This document shows positions 10,001-16,694 of a stretch of DNA of 28,541 bases, piece by piece. The stretch lies in NCBI GenBank assembly GCA_937907525.1, contig CALCIB010000224.1, forward strand, positions 1 to 28,541, given 5' to 3'. The position numbers and the translations under genes are program-made. The first letter of the stretch is position 1; each line of letters opens with the position of its first letter. Origin of the DNA: an uncultured Planctomycetales bacterium. Lineage in GTDB: Bacteria; Planctomycetota; Planctomycetia; Isosphaerales; Isosphaeraceae. The notes under the pieces are model-generated. The model had not been told where the DNA came from, did not search any database, and saw nothing but the letters and a program-made list of their open reading frames with translations.

Positions 10001-13000
10001 TTTGGGGGACGGCGCCGCCGCCGTAGTTGATCGTCGCGAAGTTGATCCGCGACATCAGCTCGTCGGCGCCGGCCAGGGCCGGCAGGGCGTCGTCGGCGAC
10101 GGTCGCGCCGACGCCGGTGAGCATGCCGTCGACCGGGAAGAGCACGTCGTTGGCGCGGGCGCCGGCGCGTTGGTTGTAGTTGCGGTAGACGATGCCGCCC
10201 CAGTCGCCCGGCCGGGGCGTGGTGTTGGGGTTGCCGTTGGTCGGGCCGCCGGCCGCGGCGCTGGCGTCGTTGTACGACGTGACCAGCACCCCCTTGCCGG
10301 GGATCGATGAGCCCTGCATCTGCAAGGCCGAACCCTGGTTCTGCACGAACAAGGAGGCGTTGAACGCCTTCAACACCGTGCCGGGGGTGAAGACCAACGT
10401 GGTGTTGAACGGCACCGAGGCGCTGCCGTCGTTGTAGCTGTTCGAACCGGCGGGGGCCTGGAGCACGAACGGCTGCTGGGTGACGACGCCGGTGATCGGG
10501 TCGCGCCGGGGGGTGCTGGGGATGGCGATCGTCACCACCGGCCCGGTGTAGGCCAACTGCGACGCCGCGTACAACACCGAGCGGTCGAACTTGCGGTTGC
10601 CGTTGCGGTCGTAGTTGGTGTTGAAGCCGGAGTTGAAGAAGATGGTGGAGTTGAGGCCGCCGTTGGGGTCGTGGAACGGGTTGGCCGGCGCCCGGGCCGG
10701 GTCGCCCTCGGGGGCGAGCGTCGGGTAAGGCTTGGCCAGGCTGCCGTCGGGGGCCGACGACGGATCGAACGGGTCCTCCGCGTAGTCGGGCCGGGTGTAA
10801 AGGACGTGGTCGGTGGCGGCGACCACGAAGCCCATCATGAACGAGCCGCCGGCGACGCCGTCGCCGGTCATCCGGCTGACCGGCGCGGGGGTCTCGTAGC
10901 CGGCCGTCAGCAGGGTCTCGTAGTTGTAGATGTTCCGGTCGCCGGGGAAGAACCGCGCCGGGTCGGTGGGGAAGGCGTGGAACGTGGCGCTGACGGTGTT
11001 GGTCGGGTTGCCGAGGAACTCGCCGTCGAGCTGGTTGCCGTAGACGTCCTTGATGATCCGGTCGGACCCGCCCGTGGCCGACGTGTCGGCGTTGGCGACG
11101 TAGACCCGGTAGTAATCAGGCGTCGAGAGCGTCCCCGCGGGCGCGGTCACCACGATCCGGGTGCCGGGGTGGCTGGCGTCGGCCAGGGCCCAGACGCCGC
11201 TGCCGGGGGCCGTCTCGTAGTACAGGGTGGCGCTGGTGCCGGCGACGATCGTGAAGCCGGTCCCGGCGTCGCCCAGGCCGTCCTGGCCCAGGGTGCCGAA
11301 GTTGCCGTCCGCGGGCGCGCCCGGGTTGTCGGCGGAGCGGACCAGCTCGACGAGGTTCGAGTAGTAGTTGGCGGCGACGTAGGGGAGCGGGTTGGAGAAG
11401 TCGAACATCCACGCCGCCGGCGGCGCCAGCGCGCGGGAGCCGCCGACGTCGAAGTACGCGCCGGGACCGCCGACGGAGCTGTAGTTGTTGGGGTCGGCCG
11501 AGTCGGTCATCGCCATGTTGGCGATGTAGACCGGCTGCTGCTGGAGCTTGAAGCTGATCTGGTAGTTGGGGGCCAACTGGTTGCCCGCGGCGTCGGTCAG
11601 CCCCGGACGGGGCTGGCCGTTGACCGCGCGCGAGCCGAAGGCGGTCAGGGTGTACGTCCCCCGGGGCAGTCCGGTCGCCAGCGTCAGTTGCACGCGGCCC
11701 TTGTAGGCCTTGATCGTGCCGGCGGGGGGGTCGCCGGGGCCGACGGGGGCCGCGTTGAGTTCCGGATCGTCGGCGAAGAAGGTCGCCTTGGTGATGAACT
11801 GGCTGACGTCCTGCGTCTGGCCGTCCGGGAGGGTCACCGTCAGTTGATAGTTGCCGAGGTTCTCCGCGGCGCCGGGGGTCAACGCCGGGAAGATCACGCT
11901 GCCCGGCGTCGCCAGGTACGGCGCGGCCTGCATCGACGGGTCGGAGACGTCCAGCACGATCGAGGGGAGCGTGGAGACGGTGCTGTAGGCGTTGGGGTCG
12001 CTGGTTTGATTGATCTGGACCCGGTTCCCCTGGGCGTCGGTGTTGTAGGCCCCGTCGACCCGAGGCGCGGCGCGGTCGATCCGGAACGTGCGGTCGATCT
12101 GCGAGCCGAAGCCCGGCAAGGGGGGCTGGTCGGTCTGGCCGACGACCACCGCCCGGGCGCTCTGGAAGCCCTCGAAGAGGGCCTGCGGAGTGGTGAACGT
12201 GAACGCCCCGTCGGCGTCGGTGCTCCCCGTGACCGTGTACGCGCCGGAGACGCCCCGGCCCCCCGGGCCGACGCCCAGCGTGAGCGCGCCGCCGGGTTGG
12301 AGCGAGGAGTACTGGATATAGTACGTGAGGTTGGCGACCGTCCCCGGGAAGCTGTTGAAGACCTGGCCGACGAACCGCGGCGTGAGGTTGCGGGTGTTCG
12401 AGTCGCCGGCCAGCCCGGTGTCGTTGGCGGCGGAGGAATCCAGGGCGAAGGTCGTGATCACCGGCGCGGTCAGGGGCAGGAAGCCGAGGTCCTGGAAGAA
12501 GTCGCCGCCGTTGACGCCGTTGCCGGAGGGGAACGAGCCGTTGAACTCGCCGTCGAGCTGGTTGCCGACCGCGTCCTTGACCCCGTTCGGCCCGCTGCTG
12601 ACCTGGATCAAGTAGCTGTCCGCCGGCAACGCCGTCTGGGGCAGGGCCGAGAAGTCCAGGATCGCCGTGTTGGTGGCCGGGTCGTACTTGATCGTCACCC
12701 GCGGGTCCTGCGTCAGGTTGATCACCTGCGACGAGTTCCACGTCGGCGACCCGTTCCTCCGCTTCACCTGGACGTTCAGAAGCGTGATCGTCCGCGGGTC
12801 CATCGGCTCGTTGAACCGGACGGTGATCTGACGGCCGTTGGTCGAGGTGGCGGCGACCCGCGGCCCGGCGACGTCGTTGAGGATGTACGAGATCACCCCC
12901 GACTGCTCCAGCGGCTTGCCGTCGGCCGACTGCACCGCCCCGGCGATGACGTACTGGTACAGCCCGTTGGCGGTGTTGGTGACGTTCGGGTCGTAGCCGA

Positions 13001-15164
13001 AGGTGAACGGGTACCGGACGACGGTCGGGTGGACCGGGTCGTCGACGGCCACCGGCGTCCCGGCGTTGACCGTCACTCCCGGCGGCAGGCCCACGAACCG
13101 GAGGTCGCTCCCGCTGACGGTGGCGAAGTTCACCGGCTTGCTGAAGGTCACCTCGATGTACGTCGGCGCCGTCGTCAGGGTCTGATTGACCGGCGTCGCC
13201 TTGACGACCGTCAGGATGTCGACCGCCGAGATCGCCTGGACCGCGTTGATCAGGCCGTAGCCCGCCTGCGCGTTCCAGTTGCCGGTCCCCGCCCCGTTCA
13301 TCCCCTGGGCCGAGGCGATCAGCCCCGCCTTGATCTGATCGACGGTCAAATCAGGGACGCGCTGCAACATCAAGGCCGCCACCGCCGCCGCGTTGGGCGC
13401 CGACGACGACGTGCCGAAGAAGCTCGGCAAGTCCTGCGACAGGTTCGTCTGGGTCGCCGGCTGACCGGGGAACGGCGGGTTGTTGGTCTGGATGACGTTG
13501 CCCGGGGAGAAGAACGTGGTGTTGCCGCCGTCGGGCGCCGTGAAGATCGGGTTCTGCGGCACGATCGGCGTGGTCAACAGGTTGCCGGAGGCGTCGCGGA
13601 CGATCAACCCCGGCCCGAACGAGCTGAACTGCTCGCTGACCAGCGGCTGCTGGTTCAAAAACGGCGAGGGCGCCCACCAGGGCGTCGCCCCCACGCCCAT
13701 CGCGTTGGGCGTGTTCTTGTGGCCGATGGAGGTCACGTAGGACGTCCCGCCCGCGATCCCGAACTGCTGGGAGAACGTGACCGGAACGGCGTTGCCCATC
13801 TGCCGCATCCAGATGTGGCCGGGGTCCGCCCCGCTGACCACCTGGACGACGACCGTGTAGTCGCCGGCGGTCGGGATCGTGACGAGCTGGTACGGCTCCT
13901 GGGTCGCCGTGGTGTCGTCGACCCCCGACGCGACCACGTTGCCCTGATCGTCCAGGACGAAGATCTGGATGTTGGAGGTGACCACGTTGGGCGTATTGGG
14001 ATAGCCCGGCTGCTGGGTGGCGAACGGCTGGTCGAACTGGAACACCAGGTTGGCGTTGTCGCCGGCGGTCGTGATCGGCAGGCCGGTCGCCACCGCGCCG
14101 TTGCCGCCGTTGAAGTTCATGTAACGGCCTTGGTTGCCGTCGTTGACGTTGGCGATGGTCGCGTTGACGCCGCGGAACTGGGACAGGTAGCCGTTCTGCG
14201 CCGTGTTCCCCGCGGACGTGAAGTAGGCGACGTTCTTCGCCACGGCCGCGTTGACGGCCTGCGCGATGATGCCGTCCTGGAAGAACGGCTCGTCGGGGAA
14301 GCCGACGTCGTCGACGATGATGTTCGAGCCGGCGTTGACGAGCGCCGTGATGTTCTGCGCGAAGGACAGGTCGTCCAGGCCGACGGTGGCGAACTGGAGG
14401 TTGGCCCCGGGCGCGATGTCGTAGATGTTCTGCAACATCGCCCGACCTTCGTCGGAGCTGCCGTCGGGGCCCTCGGCGATGACCTGGACGTTCGCCGGCA
14501 GGTCGCCGCTGTCGATGTCGGCCTGGTAGCCCCCCTGCGCGTTGAAGCTGTCGCTCATCGCGCCGACGGTCACGCCGGCGCCGGTGACGTTGTACTGGGC
14601 GGCCGCCGCGTCGGCGAACAGCGACTGCTGCGCCTGGTTGTTGGCGATCCCCTGGAAGGCGTCGGTCTGGAACTTCAACTGGGCGTGGCCGGAGACCAGG
14701 CCGGGAAGCTGCGCCACCGCCGGGAGCTGGCCGATCGGCATCCAGCCGACCACCATCCCGTAGTAGGCGCTGGAGGTCGTCACCTTCATCCCCTGGTTCA
14801 CGAGCGTCTGCTGAAACGACGCGAAGTCGCCCCAGGTCGTCGCGCTCATGAGCACCGCGCCGTTCTGGAACTGCTGCATCGGGAACTTGGCCGCCAGGGC
14901 CGCGTCGGAGCGCGTCCCCCCCTGGTACGCCAGGTACGTCCCGATCAACTGGCCGCCCAACTGGGCCATCGGCCCGTTGGAGACGTCGGCGACGTTGGTC
15001 GACGTCGGCTTCCAAATCGGGTTGCCCCCCAGCAGCCCGTCGGCCGCCAGCAGGATCCTCCCCTCCAGCCATTCCAGCCGGGGGGAGCCCTGGCGCTTCA
15101 CCGGTTTCCGACCGCGACGCCGATCGGGCCCCTTCCCACCGTCATCCGCCTTGAAGCTCCCCAT
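4089..15164 (-). CDS. Giant secreted protein: subtilase-like domain, Ig-like and beta-helix repeats, basic C-terminal tail
   Basis: The 3,691-residue product is probably exported. The basic N-terminus carries LEWLEGRILLA (residues 30-40), a variant of the LEPR-XLL motif found at the start of huge planctomycete surface proteins. Residues about 190-620 form a subtilase-like domain: Asp205 in GAMSDSFN, a Glu239 helix running into IAPGA, Asn320 in TSAGN and Ser586 in GTSSSAP. A beta-sandwich-like insert lies at about 355-455. Then come Big_5-type Ig-like segments (near 655, 770, 2710 and 3035), long parallel beta-helix-like stretches with many NNTF/NNSI-type turns, and a DUF1565-like segment near 3155-3220 (FATIGEAVAAAGFGDTVYV). 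The end is a Thr/Pro and Ala-Pro linker followed by 85 residues rich in Ala, Arg and Gln with no acidic residue. Start 15164 is chosen for GGGGAG 7 bp upstream; the frame is open to 15446. No sortase, PEP-CTERM or porin-type anchor is seen. Substrate and role are unknown; adhesion or surface-layer function is inference. Confidence 0.88.
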   Translation of the reverse strand: MGSFKADDGGKGPDRRRGRKPVKRQGSPRLEWLEGRILLAADGLLGGNPIWKPTSTNVADVSNGPMAQLGGQLIGTYLAYQGGTRSDAALAAKFPMQQFQNGAVLMSATTWGDFASFQQTLVNQGMKVTTSSAYYGMVVGWMPIGQLPAVAQLPGLVSGHAQLKFQTDAFQGIANNQAQQSLFADAAAAQYNVTGAGVTVGAMSDSFNAQGGYQADIDSGDLPANVQVIAEGPDGSSDEGRAMLQNIYDIAPGANLQFATVGLDDLSFAQNITALVNAGSNIIVDDVGFPDEPFFQDGIIAQAVNAAVAKNVAYFTSAGNTAQNGYLSQFRGVNATIANVNDGNQGRYMNFNGGNGAVATGLPITTAGDNANLVFQFDQPFATQQPGYPNTPNVVTSNIQIFVLDDQGNVVASGVDDTTATQEPYQLVTIPTAGDYTVVVQVVSGADPGHIWMRQMGNAVPVTFSQQFGIAGGTSYVTSIGHKNTPNAMGVGATPWWAPSPFLNQQPLVSEQFSSFGPGLIVRDASGNLLTTPIVPQNPIFTAPDGGNTTFFSPGNVIQTNNPPFPGQPATQTNLSQDLPSFFGTSSSAPNAAAVAALMLQRVPDLTVDQIKAGLIASAQGMNGAGTGNWNAQAGYGLINAVQAISAVDILTVVKATPVNQTLTTAPTYIEVTFSKPVNFATVSGSDLRFVGLPPGVTVNAGTPVAVDDPVHPTVVRYPFTFGYDPNVTNTANGLYQYVIAGAVQSADGKPLEQSGVISYILNDVAGPRVAATSTNGRQITVRFNEPMDPRTITLLNVQVKRRNGSPTWNSSQVINLTQDPRVTIKYDPATNTAILDFSALPQTALPADSYLIQVSSGPNGVKDAVGNQLDGEFNGSFPSGNGVNGGDFFQDLGFLPLTAPVITTFALDSSAANDTGLAGDSNTRNLTPRFVGQVFNSFPGTVANLTYYIQYSSLQPGGALTLGVGPGGRGVSGAYTVTGSTDADGAFTFTTPQALFEGFQSARAVVVGQTDQPPLPGFGSQIDRTFRIDRAAPRVDGAYNTDAQGNRVQINQTSDPNAYSTVSTLPSIVLDVSDPSMQAAPYLATPGSVIFPALTPGAAENLGNYQLTVTLPDGQTQDVSQFITKATFFADDPELNAAPVGPGDPPAGTIKAYKGRVQLTLATGLPRGTYTLTAFGSRAVNGQPRPGLTDAAGNQLAPNYQISFKLQQQPVYIANMAMTDSADPNNYSSVGGPGAYFDVGGSRALAPPAAWMFDFSNPLPYVAANYYSNLVELVRSADNPGAPADGNFGTLGQDGLGDAGTGFTIVAGTSATLYYETAPGSGVWALADASHPGTRIVVTAPAGTLSTPDYYRVYVANADTSATGGSDRIIKDVYGNQLDGEFLGNPTNTVSATFHAFPTDPARFFPGDRNIYNYETLLTAGYETPAPVSRMTGDGVAGGSFMMGFVVAATDHVLYTRPDYAEDPFDPSSAPDGSLAKPYPTLAPEGDPARAPANPFHDPNGGLNSTIFFNSGFNTNYDRNGNRKFDRSVLYAASQLAYTGPVVTIAIPSTPRRDPITGVVTQQPFVLQAPAGSNSYNDGSASVPFNTTLVFTPGTVLKAFNASLFVQNQGSALQMQGSSIPGKGVLVTSYNDASAAAGGPTNGNPNTTPRPGDWGGIVYRNYNQRAGARANDVLFPVDGMLTGVGATVADDALPALAGADELMSRINFATINYGGGAVPQSSGTTYSGITLRNTRPSITNATITNTGAPGATLAAIGADMDSFLQDEVAPRGPLVRRVTVQNNSINGIWLTAQTNGFVEPSDATRLPGPLGVVSPASYALFQPLPLVVLAQLIVGQQYQVNSGGQTRWVGDRLYVDSGSMLRFGQNSSLSVLNPQASLNVGSRDYFAKFDADNDYGPESVNFKALSPDDPQVLFTSLYDNAATTTLVPNPINVTGNATPVTLAPAMWGSVGIQSGARAVINAATFRYGGGSVNTANTTTPSQSVLSFITRLTNFNHPSGGLTAGTKVYVTNNNFSDNLDAAMQIEPDGLLAGDPQHPLVSGHPFLRGNVLRNNGIDGLAVVANRGWVTSTATGAVTGPKEGDLSVFSSGNQFVNALWDLTDITYVLRGTIVLAGGFFDRPAPADVYTTPPPPNVSLTIQSALPDTLLADGTRIANPGASVVVKLLTENSNPGKGNMSPGPLLGSAVRGGAGFLAGVDDGVDPTASPYVDPGVWSQIRIMGVPGNQSTGQQRVPVIITSLRDTTVGTSARGVVNNQILNSYPIGGNIAGQSLTEPQAGDGGVIYIGANSATTYDLTDPRQGSLITDADIRYITRVELQGGGIVDGSTDLTSKLGYAGPQSQLNARMALRISNTNLDSFSDAGVLAHDSGALAIVGGVRDPDGKKGQGTMLYMYNSTVSNMPMGVQVNSMSVNNDSLPSPAMLVLLNNTFYNDATAVLTVAPAYNGQNSLSHVYSLLMNNIFSNSSNVAVQLGDQEYGSQLQYNLFFANGQNIVVTGLGFTGNIAPKFGDPKFVDPANRNFALQKDSAAIDAGRSEIGPNVAANAVYPTVTQPASGLFYGPRTDPTTLTPPLQPGAVAISGDQTITDPRQILTLPGSGAFSFDDLWIPSLTTAPGAADGPSHFPGTYHFVPLNGAQGGRRDFRGFIRLDEPNVPNTGTGSHPFMDLGAFEYVDLHPTTVTAVTALYVGAGGIVTSRNFYSVGSSAGSNQTPDVVQFNFSAPLDPNTVNANTVMLQALGKTANNVPGSFISLAGLLSYDVDGKFVRVNLAGSGIDLKSDAYRFILVGSGAQVLANPQGVALDGENLTNGNDPTTGVQLPLPSGDGDPGGNFYSTFIINTVPSEIVPGTFGLDPKSDSNVVGDKVTNVARPTFVGKITNPNTALVPLGGQTAVIDIGVVSTAGDGNTTTYWDPTTAPAGLAQFVRPNAGANVTLADGSFAVTVGRDPSATGLLTRTDPLLSSPYNVGSSGDLIPIPGTVGGYYVARVRIVDQSGNVSNNSLAAAQTPFVVDTGDPASAGTPLQINVDNPANGSVVSNPPSDYQFQITTNKNLDLTHFTPSQIQLVRAGADGTFDDGATITIDPASIQVTFLDSAAQGGGGGKGRERITFKPTASLTNGLYRLTILGTGDNGIRDIAGNLPASDAVSVFAVFSPATAHGTFVGAQYATDPTAPEGSRANPFATIGEAVAAAGFGDTVYVLPGVYVESVVMRNQVSLVSAGVASTNTSIVRGNALQTIIRPPSTLPAPTDPDAPPPANPNAVVSVTAAGLSVYGDPTTGAALQTRLQGFTIASSLIGDPALGTTNVDSIGLVVDGSSMRVTDNYFINSGTGVYVQTGGQKPGVPTLENNGFIGNVNGVTVNDVGGTPETSTVRLINNTFAYNTTGLLALNGPATPSRQAYLANNVFWQNHDQSASRNGIGIWSTTPNHLVLNNNMFAGNGQSDTLPWWAAHNVGNGFDPARLGPNASNAAANLGNFTGFPAFVTPVDPRPGSAGPAQFYLSANFGLQQSSAAINNALESVATETDFLGNFENPYPTDRGFGLPGFGPRDVGAFEFIGTPPTTGTTTPPTTGTTTPTPAPSPTTPVTTTPAPAPAPAPAPAPAPAPAPAPAPMTPAARRAAQLAAARQAAAARQAAARAAAAARQAAQQAARQAQLAARQGAQPGARQPLAAARQPLPAARIPVAAVNRTPPRFLRG
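4347..4418 (-). repeat. Ala-Pro dipeptide-coding tandem repeat
   Basis: This is a 72-bp run of near-identical 6-bp units (GGGGCC, GGAGCG, GGCGCC variants on the plus strand) encoding Pro-Ala repeats in the giant protein, just before Met3607. It acts as a stiff spacer in the protein. Such GC-rich arrays are prone to slippage, so the copy number may vary between strains or be misassembled. Confidence 0.8.
4456..4503 (-). repeat. Two exact 24-bp tandem copies coding a Thr/Pro/Gly linker
   Basis: Positions 4456-4479 and 4480-4503 are identical 24-bp units. In the giant gene they encode two copies of a PPTTGTTT linker at the junction between the last globular region (ending near GAFEFIGT) and the Ala-Pro array. 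The exact identity implies a recent duplication or slippage. Confidence 0.85.
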
Positions 15165-15171
15165 CGCCAGA

Positions 15172-15177
15172 CTCCCC
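15172..15177 (-). promoter_or_regulatory. Ribosome binding site deciding the giant gene start
   Basis: The minus strand reads GGGGAG, ending 7 bp before the ATG at 15164. Other in-frame ATGs further upstream lack a comparable site, so this one places the start directly before the basic, LEPR-XLL-like leader. Confidence 0.6.
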
Positions 15178-15549
15178 GATTTGTGGATGGCCCAAGCTTG
15201 GGACGACCGCCGCGATCCGCCGCGGAACGTCCCAGACCGACTCATCCCCCGCCCAAGGTGACTCATCCCCGTTCGCGGACGCGGGGACGCCGAGGAAGAC
15301 CCTCGTCCGCGTCCCGACCCCGCGGCGCGTCGCGTCCGTCCCCTCGCGAGGCCGCCCGCGTCCGCTTCGCCGCCGTTCCATCCCGGAGGCCGCCCAAGGA
15401 CGACCCCCGACCATCCCACCTCGGGCCCGGCCCCGTCGCCAATCAAACCCCCCCTCGTCGGAGGCGTCCGCTCGACGCGCTCGACCCTCGGCCCCTCCCT
15501 CGCGCCGACCCGCCGCGACCCAGGGACCGCGACCCGACCGGCTCTTCAA

Positions 15550-15580
15550 ATTATGCGATAGGCTCCATGCACGCAGTCAA
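15550..15580 (-). promoter_or_regulatory. Candidate sigma-70-like promoter for the giant gene
   Basis: On the minus strand TTGACT (15575-15580) precedes CATAAT (15550-15555) with a 19-bp spacer, inside the AT-richer patch. The spacer is longer than the usual 17 and planctomycete promoters are poorly characterised, so this is only a candidate. It would give a leader of nearly 380 nt. Confidence 0.25.
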
Positions 15581-15824
15581 TGATGATCTCAAGAAATCCG
15601 TTCGTCAAGACTCCGGGTCCGGATTTTGTCGCGAGGTGTGCGTCGAGGGGGGATGGATCCGGGTGTACGGAGGACGCGCCATGGGAATGGCGACTCATTC
15701 GAGAGTCTGCCCCGCGGCGAAGGATTGTCAAAAGCCCGGTGGGTTTAGGGAGCCGCGACGGTGGGGTCTTCGTCGATCGGGTCGGTCGCGCGTCGCGGCG
15801 TCGGATTTCGCGCGCGGTCGGGCT

Positions 15825-16466
15825 TCAGTTTCCCGAATCGACGGCCGACGTCGCGATCCCCAGGCGGCGAAGCTCGGCGACGAGTCCGGCGGGGTCGCGG
15901 TAATGGATCGCACGCAGGCCGGCGGCGCGCGCGCCCCGGACGTTCAAGGCGACGTCGTCGATGAAGACGCACTCCGCCGCCGGGGCCCCGGCGACGTCCA
16001 GGCACGCCTGGAAGAACGCGCGGTCGGGCTTCATCGCCTTCACCTCGTGGGAGAGGACGAAACGATCGAAGACCGCCAGCGCCTCCTGGAACTTGCGGCG
16101 GTAAAACGCGGCGTGGATGGCGTTGGTGTTCGAGCCCAGCACCAGGGAATGCCCCCTGCCCTTCAAGTCGGCGGCGATCGCGGCGACCGGCGCGTTGAGC
16201 TCGAAGATGTCCTCCCAGTCGGCGACGAACTCCGAAAACGGCACGTCCAGTCCGACGGCCTTTCCCACCCGCGCGGCGAACGCCCCCGGCTCGATCGCGC
16301 CGGCCTCGAAGTCCATCAGCAGCGCTTCCAGCCCCCGCGCCAAAACCAGTTCCCGAAAGGCGTCGCCGTCCATCCCCAGCCGGGCGCCGAACCTCCGGAA
16401 GATCAGGCCGTAGTCGAAGAAGCCCAGGACGTTCCCGAAATCGAACATGACGACCGGCTGAGGCAT
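15825..16466 (-). CDS. HAD superfamily (subfamily IA) hydrolase
   Basis: The 213-residue cytoplasmic enzyme probably removes phosphate from a small metabolite. All four HAD motifs are visible. Motif I is MFDFGNVL with nucleophile Asp9. Motif II is LGSNTN with Ser112. Motif III is Lys146 in KAMKPDRAFF. Motif IV is FIDD with Asp170/Asp171. An alpha-helical cap of about residues 16-90 fits subfamily IA. Motif I has Asn where many phosphatases have the second Asp (DxD), as in the DxGNV type seen in YihX-like sugar-phosphate phosphatases, so the substrate cannot be assigned and strict phosphatase chemistry is likely but not shown. Start ATG 16466 has only a weak AGGGA about 9 bp upstream. The gene is 660 bp from the giant gene and about 180 bp from the next one, with a palindromic element between, so it is probably transcribed alone. 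Confidence 0.9.
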   Translation of the reverse strand: MPQPVVMFDFGNVLGFFDYGLIFRRFGARLGMDGDAFRELVLARGLEALLMDFEAGAIEPGAFAARVGKAVGLDVPFSEFVADWEDIFELNAPVAAIAADLKGRGHSLVLGSNTNAIHAAFYRRKFQEALAVFDRFVLSHEVKAMKPDRAFFQACLDVAGAPAAECVFIDDVALNVRGARAAGLRAIHYRDPAGLVAELRRLGIATSAVDSGN

Positions 16467-16516
16467 GAGGTCAATCCCTTGGTGTTTTGGAGCTGGGGCG
16501 GCTATCTTACAAACGT

Positions 16517-16694
16517 CCTTCCCCCATGGCGGGGGAAGGTGGCCCGAAGGGCCGGATGAGGGGGAGGACGCCCCAAGACACCGTCGACGGTCAGAGGCTT
16601 CCGGGCAGGTTTCCGCGAATCACCGCGGTCGTCTGGCGTGTCGTCCCCCTCATCCGGCCGCTTCGCGGTCTGTCTTCCCCCGCGAGGGGGGAAG
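16517..16694. repeat. Composite palindromic element, copy A (178 bp)
   Basis: The left end is a hairpin, CCTTCCCCC / GGGGGAAGG, followed by TGGCCCGAAGGGCCGGATGAGGGGG. The right end is the mirror image: CCCCCTCATCCGGCC, a CTTCGCGG segment, then TCTTCCCC / GGGGAAGA. The arms match copies B and C, but the roughly 70-bp core is different. The right part overlaps the 3' end of the DUF1559-like gene, whose stop (16650-16652) lies inside the element. Confidence 0.85.

Larger units (their letters stand above)
15165..15824. other. 660-bp intergenic region upstream of the giant gene
   Basis: No convincing gene is seen. Both flanking genes read to the left. The half nearest the giant gene (15165-15540) is GC-rich and open in several frames, but with Arg/Pro/Gly-rich translations typical of shadow frames. 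Around 15540-15620 the composition drops to a distinctly AT-richer patch, the likeliest promoter location. A 61-codon frame at 15546-15731 on the minus strand has no recognisable features. Confidence 0.6.

Noticed and set aside
4158..10310. Antisense open frames of 1,049 and 860 codons (4158-7307 and 7728-10310, plus strand)
   Set aside because: Both show the same Gly/Val/Asp/Arg-rich shadow composition opposite the giant gene, with no motif and no ribosome site.
15546..15731. 61-codon frame on the minus strand in the intergenic region
   Set aside because: It has no recognisable feature, no ribosome site and unremarkable composition; it could be chance.
10671..16559. 1,962-codon open frame on the plus strand
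   Set aside because: The translation is almost only Arg, Gly, Val, Asp and Ala, without structure, and it is antisense to two well-supported genes. It is a composition shadow despite its length.
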